A stretch of 64,000 nt of DNA from JACVSF01 sp036702855 (GTDB taxonomy: Bacteria; Cyanobacteriota; Cyanobacteriia; Phormidesmidales; Phormidesmidaceae): the NCBI GenBank assembly GCA_036702855.1, contig DATNQF010000242.1, forward strand, positions 1 through 64,000, given 5' to 3'. The notes under the pieces are model-generated. The model saw nothing but the letters and a program-made list of their open reading frames with translations, did not search any database and was not told the origin of the DNA. Of the stretch, positions 16,268-25,783 are shown in pieces. Position numbers and translations under genes: made by a program. The number at the start of each line of letters is the position of its first letter. Positions within the stretch are counted from its first letter, which is position 1.

Positions 16268-17971
16268 ATGAAAATGACTCTTTCAGCTGGGCTGTTGTCC
16301 GGCGCAATGACGCTTGCGAAATCGGCCTTTTCACTAGGGGGTAAAAAGGCAACGGTTGCGGTGGGAGCAGATAACAAGTTGAGCGGTGCTGATGATGCGA
16401 TCGCTCTGCTGGTTGACGATGCCGGCATGTGTACGATTAGCGCTAGAGGTCCTGAGGGGGCTTTTGTCCGGGCTAAGTTCAAAGTAGAAGACTCTGAACC
16501 GGGATCAATAGCGGTTGGGGAAGCATTCTCAGTCTTCCTGGCAGAGTTCAAAAGCCTACCAATCAAGCTAGATCGGGTTAAGGATGAACGGATGATTTTT
16601 ATCTGTGAGCCGAACGGCTTTGAAACCCTAATCAACGGCATCAAAGACGCGCCACTGGTCGGGGACATTGACCTAGAAAAGAAGAAAATGCTGTTTGAAA
16701 CAGACACAATCGTCTTCCTGGGAAATGTCAACAGCGTTATGCCTTTCGTTGGTGGCTCAGGCTCAAAGGAAGATATTAAGTCTGGGGTGAACCTGGCCGA
16801 GGAGCAAGGCAGGCTTTATCTGACTGGGTATGACGGCAAGCAGATAGCGGTGTCTCATTTCATCCCGGTTCGACGGGGCGGGACGTTCGATGTCACTGTG
16901 CCGGTACCGATGATTAAGTTGCTCAACATGGTTGAGAAGATTGGCATCAGCATCTCTCAGTCGGTTACGACCTGCTACCAGGAAGGTGGCAAAATTACCT
17001 TTGTAATTACTGAACAGGACGAACTGAATCAGACAGTCGCTGAACTGGCGGTAGAGATGGCCGCTTTCGAGGGGGATTATCCTCTTGCTAGGCCGATTGC
17101 GCTGACCACTGAAAAAGAGGGTTGGGAAGCTTTCGTCAAAATCCCTCTTCTGCTGAGCACTCTAGATCCAATTGCGGCAGCTACAGCGCTAGCTAAGACG
17201 GAAAAAACCACCAATGAGAGCAACCCCACCTCTAAGGTGCTGGCGGTTCTCGCTGGCAATAACCGGCTGTGGCTGGTGTGGGACAGCCCTAGCAAAAAGT
17301 GTCGAGCTCATGGAGCGGCATCAGCAGCAACGTCTCTCCCAAATGGAGAACGAAGGCTGATCATCCTAGATATGGACCGCTTTAGAAACGCCATTAAGGT
17401 GTTCGCTGAGGATTCTGGCGACTCCGAATTAAAGATTCGCTGGTTCCCAGCAGACCCCAGTAAAGGTCGAAGCGACGAGATGATCATTTGCTCGTTGATG
17501 CACAATCCCAACATGGTGAATGTCATCACTTTGCGCGCGCTCAAAACTGCCGAGGCAGTAGAGCAGTACATCAGGCAGGCCTTCAAGGGCAATGCTCCGA
17601 AGCGGGTCTTTCTCAAAAAGAAAGATACCAATGGAGATCCTGAAGCAAAAGTAATCCAACAGCCTAAGACTGGTAAATCCAATTCTGGGTCCAAATCTAA
17701 ACCTGCTGAGTCTGTTGCTGAGCCTCCTAAGGAAGCAGAACCCGAGACACCGGCAACAGCAGAACCGGAACCCCAAGCCGAAGCGCCCGCACCTGAGCCC
17801 GAGAAAGTGGCTGAGAAAGCTAGTAAGCCAGTAGAGGAAAAGCCAGCTGAGGAAGCGGCCACACCCAAAACGAAGAAGAACGCTAAGACTGCGGCTCAAG
17901 CTGCACAGAAGCCTAATGGCCGTACAAAGCGGGTGAAGGCTGACGAGGGGCAAACCTCATTAGGTGTTTGA
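16268..17971 (+). CDS. Divergent DNA polymerase sliding-clamp (DnaN)-like protein with long tail
   Basis: Protein of 567 residues with an AAAGGTGAT ribosome binding site. The first 440 residues show the DnaN pattern: an N-terminal domain of beta strands, then at about 160-200 VMPFVGGSG followed by GVNLAEEQGRLYLTGYDGKQ, which matches clamp domain II (the 'atDg.rla' strand), and a third beta-rich domain ending near ALKTAEAVEQ. Residues 450-567 are a disordered Pro/Glu/Ala/Lys tail ending QTSLGV, which loosely resembles a clamp-binding peptide. Assignment is by pattern only; family proteins are normally about 370-380 residues, so the tail is extra. A hairpin follows the gene. Confidence 0.5.
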   Translation: MKMTLSAGLLSGAMTLAKSAFSLGGKKATVAVGADNKLSGADDAIALLVDDAGMCTISARGPEGAFVRAKFKVEDSEPGSIAVGEAFSVFLAEFKSLPIKLDRVKDERMIFICEPNGFETLINGIKDAPLVGDIDLEKKKMLFETDTIVFLGNVNSVMPFVGGSGSKEDIKSGVNLAEEQGRLYLTGYDGKQIAVSHFIPVRRGGTFDVTVPVPMIKLLNMVEKIGISISQSVTTCYQEGGKITFVITEQDELNQTVAELAVEMAAFEGDYPLARPIALTTEKEGWEAFVKIPLLLSTLDPIAAATALAKTEKTTNESNPTSKVLAVLAGNNRLWLVWDSPSKKCRAHGAASAATSLPNGERRLIILDMDRFRNAIKVFAEDSGDSELKIRWFPADPSKGRSDEMIICSLMHNPNMVNVITLRALKTAEAVEQYIRQAFKGNAPKRVFLKKKDTNGDPEAKVIQQPKTGKSNSGSKSKPAESVAEPPKEAEPETPATAEPEPQAEAPAPEPEKVAEKASKPVEEKPAEEAATPKTKKNAKTAAQAAQKPNGRTKRVKADEGQTSLGV

Positions 17972-17994
17972 TTCCTAGATTGCGATCGCAACAT

Positions 17995-18024
17995 GGGGCT
18001 GATTTAAGTCAGCCCCAGCCCTTT
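17995..18024 (+). terminator. Probable intrinsic terminator
   Basis: Perfect 8-bp stem GGGGCTGA/TCAGCCCC with a six-base loop, followed by a CCTTTTA run, between the clamp-like gene and the next gene. Confidence 0.6.
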
Positions 18025-18041
18025 TACGGAGATTTGTGTTG

Positions 18042-18629
18042 ATGCTATTCGAAAAAGTTCCAGTTAAGCCTAAAAGAGTGTTCACTGCTTTAGGTGTGAA
18101 AATCTTCCAAGCTTATGCGGGTGACGAAATTGACTGTCCTGAAGACTTCAGGTTCAGCACTTGTGAAGATGATGTCAACAGTCTTGAACCAAAACCAAAT
18201 GGCTATCAGTTCGACGTGCAAAAGCTAAAGGGGTGGCATCCGGTACATGAGAAATTTTGGAAAAATAGTCGTTCACGGGAAGAGTGGAAGGAGATCATTG
18301 AAGAGGCGCTGATTGATGGCGTGATTCGCACTCCGTTTATGGCTGGTGTGCCTTTGCATTCCCCTTTAAACGAAAATGAACTCATCGGTCTTATCAAATG
18401 CGGAGACATGGCCAGGATTGAAAAGGTCTGTTTGAATCTGGCCCGAGTGGGGAACATCTCTGACCGAGAAAATATGAATCGCAAATTGATTGAAGCGATC
18501 TGTGGCCAGAGCTCTGTAAGGGTTCAGAGCAAAACCTATAAGGTGTCCGTTCAGCACTGGGAGATCTCTGGTGGATTCTCCCAATTCATCTTTTTTGATG
18601 TTGTGTTTTGGGTGGTGCCATGCAACTAG
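18042..18629 (+). CDS. Hypothetical protein
   Basis: Protein of 195 residues. A GGAG site lies ten bases before this ATG and four before an in-frame GTG at 18036, so either may be used. The N-terminal VFTALGVKIFQAYAGDEI is followed by a Trp/Lys-rich middle. Its last ten bases overlap the adenine methylase start. No family recognised. Confidence 0.65.
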   Translation: MLFEKVPVKPKRVFTALGVKIFQAYAGDEIDCPEDFRFSTCEDDVNSLEPKPNGYQFDVQKLKGWHPVHEKFWKNSRSREEWKEIIEEALIDGVIRTPFMAGVPLHSPLNENELIGLIKCGDMARIEKVCLNLARVGNISDRENMNRKLIEAICGQSSVRVQSKTYKVSVQHWEISGGFSQFIFFDVVFWVVPCN

Positions 18630-19495
18630 GTATCATTCCCCAAATCCCTGAGGCCTCCCTCCTCCACCACTTCGGCGGCAAAACCCAGTTAGCCAAGTGG
18701 ACTAACAACATAATCAGCTTTGCGATCGCCAAATACCGGATTTCGCCTATTCGATATGGCGAGGTGTTTGGGGGAGAGTTTGCGGTCGGCATGAGACGCA
18801 TTCCTATGGACGGCGACTTCTACAACGAGATCAATCCCAACACCTTCAATTTCATGATGGTGCTGAAGACTCAGACTGATGAGCTGATCGAGAAGATCTA
18901 CTCTCTCCCCTGGGAAACGGTCGAGGGTAGGCATGCAGCTTTTAGGTGGGCCGAAGCCGCAATCTATTACGAGAGAGGTGTTCCTGCTTGCAAAGTGGAG
19001 TGGGCCACAGCCTACTACACCTACTGTCGGCTGGGCTTCATTGGAGGGGGGTCACGCTGGAGCGGCGGCATCTCCCCTAGCAGGGTAGAGGGTATGGGGC
19101 CACATCCTGAAAATTGGCTCAGACAGTTTGCTTTCAGAATGCAAAATGTCGAGCTACTAAACCTGGATTTCGAGCAGGCTCTCAGGCGGAAAGCGCATCC
19201 CAATGCCGTTTTCTACTGGGACCCACCCTACGCTATGGAGTCCAGAGCTAGCCGAGACTCCCGCCACAAATCGGCGGCGAAACCTCGACGGCAATATCTG
19301 TACGAGTTGTCAGAGGCCCGATTTCAAGAAATGCCTCTGCTGGTTCAGTCAACGCCCGGACTGCACATCATCGCAGGCTACCAATGCAACCTAACTGATC
19401 GGTTGTTTGGTAGCTGGCAGCGGTTCGACAAAGGGGCGACCGACCTTGCAAAAAACAAGAGAGTGGAGAGTTTGTGGATATTCAAAACGGCTTAA
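18620..19495 (+). CDS. DNA adenine methylase, D12 class (Dam-like)
   Basis: Protein of 291 residues, normal length for D12 N6-adenine methyltransferases, which transfer a methyl group from S-adenosylmethionine to adenine in DNA. HFGGK (residues 17-21) corresponds to the family's N-terminal FxGGK, EVFGGEFA (48-55) to the PFxGGG SAM-binding motif, and DPPYAM (201-206) to the catalytic DPPY motif. An in-frame TTG at 18608 is an alternative start. It overlaps genes on both sides, so it belongs to an operon. No cognate restriction enzyme is adjacent, which fits an orphan, element-borne methylase that protects or marks its own DNA. Confidence 0.85.
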   Translation: MQLGIIPQIPEASLLHHFGGKTQLAKWTNNIISFAIAKYRISPIRYGEVFGGEFAVGMRRIPMDGDFYNEINPNTFNFMMVLKTQTDELIEKIYSLPWETVEGRHAAFRWAEAAIYYERGVPACKVEWATAYYTYCRLGFIGGGSRWSGGISPSRVEGMGPHPENWLRQFAFRMQNVELLNLDFEQALRRKAHPNAVFYWDPPYAMESRASRDSRHKSAAKPRRQYLYELSEARFQEMPLLVQSTPGLHIIAGYQCNLTDRLFGSWQRFDKGATDLAKNKRVESLWIFKTA

Positions 19496-20115
19496 TCGTG
19501 CTGGCACCCTATGATAGCCCGATTGAGGCTCTGCGACTGATTACGAACGGTGGGCCTTGCAACATGAAGTATGTCAGCAGTGATTGGCGAAAGCGATCGC
19601 TGACATTCTTCCGGGTAGGCTCACCGTTCTATGAAGCCTGCGACCTGATCGAGTACCAAGACGCATCAGGAAACCCCATTTTCCTGCTGTCCTCCTGGCA
19701 TCGCAGTTACTTCCTAGACCGGGTTGCGATAGTATCCCCAGACAGCATCTTAGCCAAGGCGTTTTTTCGCCTAGCCGTATCTGAAGCGCTTGATTTGCTG
19801 CTGCGATTAAAGCTGCCAGGGGCTATTATCATCCGCTCCAGCATGGGGCGATACCTATACACAGCAGAGGTAGACCCCTGCAACTTCCAAGACGCAGGGG
19901 TAGCGCTTCCCTTGATTGAGGAACTGAGTCAGTTCTTTCAAATAGAGCAAGGGCTATACCGCTTGACCCAAGGGCAGGACGGACCTACCTGCGTGATGCG
20001 GATTTCATGCCTAGGAATCCTCGTTAAGGCTTGGATATTTGAGTACATCCAGCCTAATGAAGACGTGTTCATTAACAGAGTTCCGCGTGTTCTGAGAGTG
20101 GTTGAGATCAAGTAA
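19474..20115 (+). CDS. Hypothetical protein, GTG start
   Basis: Protein of 213 residues starting at a GTG inside the end of the methylase gene. Hydrophobic alpha/beta protein; no motif recognised. Its C-terminal segment QPNEDVFINR is encoded by a copy of palindrome family A (20055-20074), so that element sits in coding sequence here. Confidence 0.65.
   Translation: MDIQNGLIVLAPYDSPIEALRLITNGGPCNMKYVSSDWRKRSLTFFRVGSPFYEACDLIEYQDASGNPIFLLSSWHRSYFLDRVAIVSPDSILAKAFFRLAVSEALDLLLRLKLPGAIIIRSSMGRYLYTAEVDPCNFQDAGVALPLIEELSQFFQIEQGLYRLTQGQDGPTCVMRISCLGILVKAWIFEYIQPNEDVFINRVPRVLRVVEIK
20055..20074. repeat. Dispersed palindrome family A, copy 4 (inside a gene)
   Basis: TAATGAAGACGTGTTCATTA, 19 of 20 identical to the perfect palindrome; read in frame it adds NEDVFI near the protein's C-terminus. 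Confidence 0.8.
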
Positions 20116-20189
20116 CCAAGCACCTCAGTTACACACCCCTAAGTTTACCGACGCTGGCAATCGAATTGTCAGAGAGCGGGATTTGTTCG

Positions 20190-20206
20190 CGTTTGTCCAA
20201 ACCTGA
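20190..20206. repeat. Dispersed palindrome family B, partial copy
   Basis: CGTTTGTCCAAACCTGA retains one arm of the TTCAGGTTTG-(2)-CAAACCTGAA palindrome. It lies directly upstream of the methylase-helicase start, in its leader. Confidence 0.55.
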
Positions 20207-20218
20207 AAGTGATTTTGA

Positions 20219-23200
20219 ATGAATATGCCAGTAGCTATTGAAGAAAAAACGGAAACCAGCAGATCCGCTAAAAGCCCCATCCGGCAGGCTGTTGAGCAAA
20301 GCTTAGATGCGATCGCATCAATCAAATCCGGCACCCCTGACCCTGCTGCAATCAGCAAGTTTATGGGTTGGGGGGTTATGTCTGACCTACTGCTCGACTA
20401 TGACCCGCAAGACCAAACCTGGAAGGCTAAAGCGTCTCGCCGGTTGCACAGCCTACTCTCCGGTGAGGAACTGGAGATGTCTAGAAAGTCGATTGTCGAT
20501 GCTTACTACACCGACCCTAAAATCATTGCTGCTGCGTGGAACATGCTGCGGCATGTGGGTTTTGGAGGAGGCCAGATATTAGAGCCTTCCTGTGGAACCT
20601 TGCGGTGGTTAGGAGGTCAGCCCTCCGATCTCCGTAATGAGTCGAAATGGGTTGCTGTAGAAATGGACCCCGTAGCAGCAGGGATTGCTCAAGCGCTTTA
20701 CCCTGAAGCAACTGTCTACCGGAAACGGTTTGAACAAGTCTATTTCCCTGAGAAAACTTTTGATCTGGTGGTGGGTAACTCCCCGTTCGGGGACACGATC
20801 CCGATGGACACACATCACAATGACCGGCAGCTAAACATCCATTCCTATTTCTTCTACAAATCAGTGCAGCTGGTTAAGCTTGGTGGTTTGGTCTGCCTGA
20901 TTGTGGGCCAGGGGTTGCTCGACTCCGGGGCAAACACACCTACTCGTAAGTTGCTGGGAGAGTTCGGCAACATTGAACTAACCCTACGACTGCCTAACGA
21001 TGCTCACTTAGGAGCCGGTGCAAGCTGTGACCTCATCTTGTTCCGTCGCCATAAGAAAAACGAGTATCACAAAGGTGAGCCTATCTGGTTCAGCAGCAGC
21101 AAAATCAACGAGCAAGGGGCAAAGCTGAACACACTCTACCAAGAGCAACCTCAGCTGATGATGGGCAAGCTGAGCACAATGGGCAAGTATGGTCACACTC
21201 GGGTAACTGTCGAGAATGACGGCAGGGATCTGCAAGCCTCTATTGAAGAAGCATTCAAATTTCTGCCAAAGACGCTGTTCTCGCCTCAAGGTAAAACCGA
21301 GTTCAACTTTATTCCCTACGAACTGATGGACCTGCCGGTGGGCCACTATGCTCGCTACGAAGGTCAGTTAGTTTGCCGTCTCCAGTCTGAGCTGATCGTC
21401 GTCGGTAAGCGCATGACGAACAAGATCAGCGCTGCTCTAGACCTAAGAGAAGCCTTTGACGATCTACTGGCTCATGAGAAATCTTCAGTTGATGAGGAGC
21501 GTGGGCGACGACTTCGGATGAAGCTGCGCGATCGCTACCTCGGCTTCATCATGGAGTACGGCTATCTCAATGACCCCCGCAACGTAAAGGCCTTTGACCG
21601 GGATGACTCGCTGCTCTCGCTGCTCTCGCTAGAGGTTGGCGACGGTGAGGGTGGGTATCGCACTGCCGATATCATGGACCGGCGCACCGTCCGGGCAGTA
21701 CCCGACCTGGTGAAGTGCGACAACGTATCAGATGCGCTGGCACAATCGCTAAACCACAAGGGCTACCTAGATATCCAGTTCATCGCCTCTCTGATGGGCA
21801 TTAGTGAGGCAGATGCCGGGATCAAGCTGCAAGAGTCACGACTAGGATTCTTAGACCCCGAGACAAATAGCTGGGTAGAAGCTTCTATCTACCTCTCGGG
21901 TGACGTGAAAACAAAGCTGGAGCTGGCGCATGAGCAAGGGCTAATCCACAACATCTCAGCGCTGAGAGAAGTTATCCCAACCCCAGTGCTGCCACCGGCT
22001 TCCCCAGACATTCAGCGGGAGTGTGCGATCGCACTAGAGATCCCCATCGGCATCATGAACGACAAGGAGATCAGTGATCTGTTCTCCGAAACGCTAGCAG
22101 TCCGTATGGGGGCTAGTTGGATACCAGCTGAGGTCTACAAAGAGTTCATCCTAGACCTGATCTCAACGCCTGAAAGAAGGGTGGAACCTCAGCATGTAGC
22201 TGTCCAGTACCTAAGCGAACCATTCCACCACTTCTCAATCACTACCAGCCGGTATGCCGACACTTCCCCGGCAAACCAAGAAACCTGGGGCACTGGAAAG
22301 CGCACAGCGACGGCATTGTGTGAGTACGCTCTCAACTTCAAAGACCCTGTTATTAGAACGGAAGATGCCATCGACGCTCAAGCCACAGAAGCGGCAAGAG
22401 CGATGGTCGAGAAAATTAGGGGAGAGTTTGAGAAGTGGCTGTGGCGCGATCGTGACCGAGCCATCCAGATAACGATTCTCTACAACGAGAAGATGAATCG
22501 TTTTCGCCATCACTCCTTTAATGGCGATCACCTCAACCTGCCAGGGTCTAACCCCGACATTGAGCTTAGAAAGCATCAAAAGGCAGCAGTCTGGAGAACC
22601 CTACAGCAACAGGCAACCTTGCTGGGTCATGCAGTTGGAGCAGGAAAGACCTGGACAATGGTGGCCTCCTGTATGGAAGGGCGGCGGCTAGGGCTCATCC
22701 ACAAACCGATTATTGCGGTACTGAAGGACACGCTGCCGTCGATTGTTGATGATTTCCGCAAGCTCTACCCTAACGCCAAGATCTTATTCCCTGGTCCTGA
22801 TGATTTTGGGGGTGCGGGTCTGCCCCGCTTCCTAGGGAAGATTGCCACAGGCGATTGGGATGCAGTCATCATGGGCCACACGCAGCTGTTTGCGATTCCA
22901 ATGTCGCTACAAGCTGAGATGCGGCACCTGATGGAGGAGCGTGAATCCCTCAAAAAAGCACTCAACATCGAAGCGCTTAACGGGAATGCACAGCGGCGGC
23001 TAGAAAACCGCATGCGAAGCATTGAGGGCAAACTAGAGGCTACTACAAAGTCTGAGCGCAAGCGGCGAGGGATCTGCTGGGAGCAGTTGGGTGTTGATGC
23101 GCTGTTTATTGATGAAAGTCAGGTTGTTAAAAAGCTGGGTTTCGTGACCCAACAGCAGGATGTCAGGGGGCTTGACCCGACTGAATCCCAACGGGCAAAA

Positions 23201-25255
23201 GACACCTACATGAAGACAACCTGGCTGTTGGAAAACGGTGGCAAGGTGGTCTTTGCCACTGGTACCCCGATCACTAACACGGTCGCTGAACTCTACACCC
23301 TAATGCGGTTCCTGATGCCCAAGGAACTCAAAAAGATGGGGCTTGAGAGCTTTGACTCTTGGGCAAGTTGCTTTGCCGAAACACAGACAGAACCAGAGGT
23401 TACAGCTTCCGGTAACGTCAAGATGATCACTCGCTTCAGGCGCTTTACGAACCTGCCTGAGCTGATGGAGCGGTTTTGGTCATTTGCTGATCTGCTGCCA
23501 TCGGAAGACCTTGATCTAGAAAGACCCAAAGCACACTTCTTTGAAGAAGAGGTAGAGGCTTCTGATGGCCTGCAGAAATACATGATCTGGCTCAGCAAAC
23601 GTGCTGAGAGCATTCAGAAGCGTGAGGTTGAGCCTGATGTAGACAACATGCTGGTTGTGACCAATGACGGGCGCAAATCAGCGATCACGTTACGCATGGT
23701 GCAGTCATCGGCTAAGGATGACCCAGGAGACAAGTTCAACAACGCTGTTTGGTGTGTTTGGCAGATCTGGAAGCTGAGCAAGGAGTTCCGGGGCACCCAG
23801 ATGGTGTTCACCAACATCGGTTCTCCTGCCAACTGGAACAAGATTGACTTCAACGTTTGCGTGGAGTTCCGAGACAAGCTAGTTGCTCTGGGCATCCCCA
23901 AGAACGAAATTGCCTTTATCCATGACGCTAAAAGCGATCAACAGCGTCGGGCACTGTTCCGCAAAATGCGGAATGGCCAGGTGCGGATTCTGTTCGCATC
24001 TACTAGCAAGGGTGGCACTGGGGTTAACGTGCAGGAGAATTTAGTCGCACTGCACCACCTAGAACCCGACTGGCGGCCAGCTGATATTGAACAGCGGGAA
24101 GGCCGGATTATCCGGCAGGGCAACCTATGGCCTGAAGTGCTGGTGTTCCGCCATGTCACATCAGGGCAAAAGGGCTTAGCCGGTTTCGATGCCTTCTTCT
24201 GGCAGAAGCTGGAGTGTAAATCAGCCTTTATCCACCAAGTCTACCGGCGCAAGCTGAGCCAGCGACACCAAGAAGATGTCTCTGAGGTGACGCTTAGCTA
24301 TGCTCAAGTGCGCGCATTGGCCACTGGGGACCCGATCATGATTGAGGAGAGTGAGCTACGGGCAAACCTCAAGCGGCTAACCATGCTCTACGCTGAGTTC
24401 CAGAAGAAGCGAATCAAGATTGACTGGGAACTCAACACCCTGAGAAACACAATCGATAACGCTGCGGAGAAGGAGGCAGCCCTACTATCAATGGCTGATC
24501 GGGTTGCTATGTTTGATGAGAACTCTCCCGACAAATCAGTGGTAGAAGTGCGCGGCAAGCGTTACGTTGACTTGAATCTGCTCGGGAAGGCACTAATCAA
24601 GGTCAGCACTGACCTGATGAAGGCCTACACACCTCGACCCGTTGTAGTGGGGGCTGTACCGGCATGCAACCTAAAGCTCTTTGCACAGGTGAGGTCGGCA
24701 CAGGAGGGAGTAGAGTTCTTCTTGGCTGAGGACAACAAGGACTCTACTCCTAAGTTTGCATTCAAAGCCAATTCCTCCAGCACAGCACTCACAGGTCATG
24801 CGCTGCTCGACATTATCAGGAAAGACATTCCTGGGGCTGTCGATAATTTCAGAAAGACTGTTAAGAAGTCGAAACAGCGCTTTGCTGAACTGTCTCGGGC
24901 ATCTGTCGAGCAGTTCCCCGAAATGGAGCAAATGACCCGGATGCAGACGCGCCTTCAAGAGATTGAGGTGCAAATGCGCGAGGTTGAGGACGTGATGGCT
25001 GATGCTCGTAACGCATTGGACGAGGCTGAGATGGCGTTAAGTTCCAGCTCAGCAGTAATGGGCGAGCTTGACCCCGTTGTAATGCAGACGATCATCCAGC
25101 GGGACGGAGAACCCCGCGAATGGAAGGACACCCTAGCTGAAATTTTGGCTAAGCGGCGGGAGAAAGAGGAACTCTTGAACCCCACGGTGGACAAGGATGT
25201 AGACGAAGAAGAGGATGATTTCGAGTTCTCGCTGGCAGACCTTTTAGCCAGCTAA
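20219..25255 (+). CDS. N6-methylase/SNF2-type helicase fusion, DarB/antirestriction kind
   Basis: Giant protein of 1678 residues. N-terminal methylase: ILEPSCGTLRW at about 120 (SAM motif) and VVGNSPFGD at about 184, the NPPF-type catalytic motif with Ser in place of the first Pro. Helicase: GHAVGAGKTW (Walker A, about 802), LFIDESQ (Walker B, about 961), FATGTPITN (motif III, about 1012), STSKGGTGVN and QREGRIIRQG (motifs V and VI, about 1260-1295). The C-terminus has a coiled coil near 1580-1640 and an acidic end. Proteins with this order occur on phages and conjugative plasmids and, for phage P1 DarB, protect incoming DNA from type I restriction. Here antirestriction or DNA modification is inferred, not shown. 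Two close ATGs (20219, 20225). Confidence 0.85.
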   Translation: MNMPVAIEEKTETSRSAKSPIRQAVEQSLDAIASIKSGTPDPAAISKFMGWGVMSDLLLDYDPQDQTWKAKASRRLHSLLSGEELEMSRKSIVDAYYTDPKIIAAAWNMLRHVGFGGGQILEPSCGTLRWLGGQPSDLRNESKWVAVEMDPVAAGIAQALYPEATVYRKRFEQVYFPEKTFDLVVGNSPFGDTIPMDTHHNDRQLNIHSYFFYKSVQLVKLGGLVCLIVGQGLLDSGANTPTRKLLGEFGNIELTLRLPNDAHLGAGASCDLILFRRHKKNEYHKGEPIWFSSSKINEQGAKLNTLYQEQPQLMMGKLSTMGKYGHTRVTVENDGRDLQASIEEAFKFLPKTLFSPQGKTEFNFIPYELMDLPVGHYARYEGQLVCRLQSELIVVGKRMTNKISAALDLREAFDDLLAHEKSSVDEERGRRLRMKLRDRYLGFIMEYGYLNDPRNVKAFDRDDSLLSLLSLEVGDGEGGYRTADIMDRRTVRAVPDLVKCDNVSDALAQSLNHKGYLDIQFIASLMGISEADAGIKLQESRLGFLDPETNSWVEASIYLSGDVKTKLELAHEQGLIHNISALREVIPTPVLPPASPDIQRECAIALEIPIGIMNDKEISDLFSETLAVRMGASWIPAEVYKEFILDLISTPERRVEPQHVAVQYLSEPFHHFSITTSRYADTSPANQETWGTGKRTATALCEYALNFKDPVIRTEDAIDAQATEAARAMVEKIRGEFEKWLWRDRDRAIQITILYNEKMNRFRHHSFNGDHLNLPGSNPDIELRKHQKAAVWRTLQQQATLLGHAVGAGKTWTMVASCMEGRRLGLIHKPIIAVLKDTLPSIVDDFRKLYPNAKILFPGPDDFGGAGLPRFLGKIATGDWDAVIMGHTQLFAIPMSLQAEMRHLMEERESLKKALNIEALNGNAQRRLENRMRSIEGKLEATTKSERKRRGICWEQLGVDALFIDESQVVKKLGFVTQQQDVRGLDPTESQRAKDTYMKTTWLLENGGKVVFATGTPITNTVAELYTLMRFLMPKELKKMGLESFDSWASCFAETQTEPEVTASGNVKMITRFRRFTNLPELMERFWSFADLLPSEDLDLERPKAHFFEEEVEASDGLQKYMIWLSKRAESIQKREVEPDVDNMLVVTNDGRKSAITLRMVQSSAKDDPGDKFNNAVWCVWQIWKLSKEFRGTQMVFTNIGSPANWNKIDFNVCVEFRDKLVALGIPKNEIAFIHDAKSDQQRRALFRKMRNGQVRILFASTSKGGTGVNVQENLVALHHLEPDWRPADIEQREGRIIRQGNLWPEVLVFRHVTSGQKGLAGFDAFFWQKLECKSAFIHQVYRRKLSQRHQEDVSEVTLSYAQVRALATGDPIMIEESELRANLKRLTMLYAEFQKKRIKIDWELNTLRNTIDNAAEKEAALLSMADRVAMFDENSPDKSVVEVRGKRYVDLNLLGKALIKVSTDLMKAYTPRPVVVGAVPACNLKLFAQVRSAQEGVEFFLAEDNKDSTPKFAFKANSSSTALTGHALLDIIRKDIPGAVDNFRKTVKKSKQRFAELSRASVEQFPEMEQMTRMQTRLQEIEVQMREVEDVMADARNALDEAEMALSSSSAVMGELDPVVMQTIIQRDGEPREWKDTLAEILAKRREKEELLNPTVDKDVDEEEDDFEFSLADLLAS

Positions 25256-25260
25256 TCATT

Positions 25261-25276
25261 GAACTTATCAATCAGA
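25261..25276 (+). promoter_or_regulatory. ACTTATCAATC upstream motif, copy 2
   Basis: GAACTTATCAATCAGA; the same 16 bases occur on the minus strand upstream of parA (54584-54599). It is placed 60-80 bases before the next start codon, as a promoter or operator would be. Confidence 0.4.
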
Positions 25277-25290
25277 TCAGAGAGAATGAG

Positions 25291-25316
25291 GGCCTAGCTA
25301 TTTTCCCGGCTAGGCC
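25291..25316 (+). terminator. Hairpin between helicase and next operon
   Basis: Perfect 8-bp stem GGCCTAGC/GCTAGGCC with a ten-base loop and no T tract afterwards; could be a weak terminator, attenuator or RNA-processing site. Confidence 0.45.
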
Positions 25317-25339
25317 AATTCGATAGAAGGAGGAACCTA

Positions 25340-25783
25340 ATGCTGCTCAATGTAGAAGCCAAAAACACCGTTCTATTTAAAGACGTTCCCCACTGCTTCC
25401 CATTCATTGCGAATGGGAAAAAGGTCTATGTCAAGATCGGGGCGTCTCAGTCAATCTCACTTCTTGAGCTCTGCTATCAAGGCTTTCAGCCGGATGAGAC
25501 GGTGACGATTTTCCGGTTTGATAAGGTCAGCCCCAAGCTGGAGAGTGCGATCGCAACCTGCGTGAAAGGTCTGCTCAACTACGATAGCGACACGTTCACA
25601 ACGCCCAACTATCCCGATGAACCTGTGACTGAGGATGAGGCACAACGAGCGCTTGCAGTGCTGATGCACCAGCACTTGTTTGATGAGTCAGGTACACCGC
25701 ATCTCGATGGTGCGGAAGTGGGTTTTGCCTGGGATGTCGTCTTAGGGGAGGAGGACCAAGATGCCGGAAGTGTTGCTGCCTGA
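25340..25783 (+). CDS. Hypothetical protein
   Basis: Protein of 147 residues with an excellent AAGGAGGAA site. Mixed alpha/beta, acidic C-terminus. It overlaps the next gene by 23 bases, so the two are co-translated. No family recognised. Confidence 0.7.
   Translation: MLLNVEAKNTVLFKDVPHCFPFIANGKKVYVKIGASQSISLLELCYQGFQPDETVTIFRFDKVSPKLESAIATCVKGLLNYDSDTFTTPNYPDEPVTEDEAQRALAVLMHQHLFDESGTPHLDGAEVGFAWDVVLGEEDQDAGSVAA

Noticed and set aside
17308..17953. Long minus-strand frames opposite the clamp-like gene
   Set aside because: Low-complexity Ser/Gly/Arg runs that mirror the Pro/Glu/Ala-rich tail; base composition produces them, and no ribosome binding site is present.
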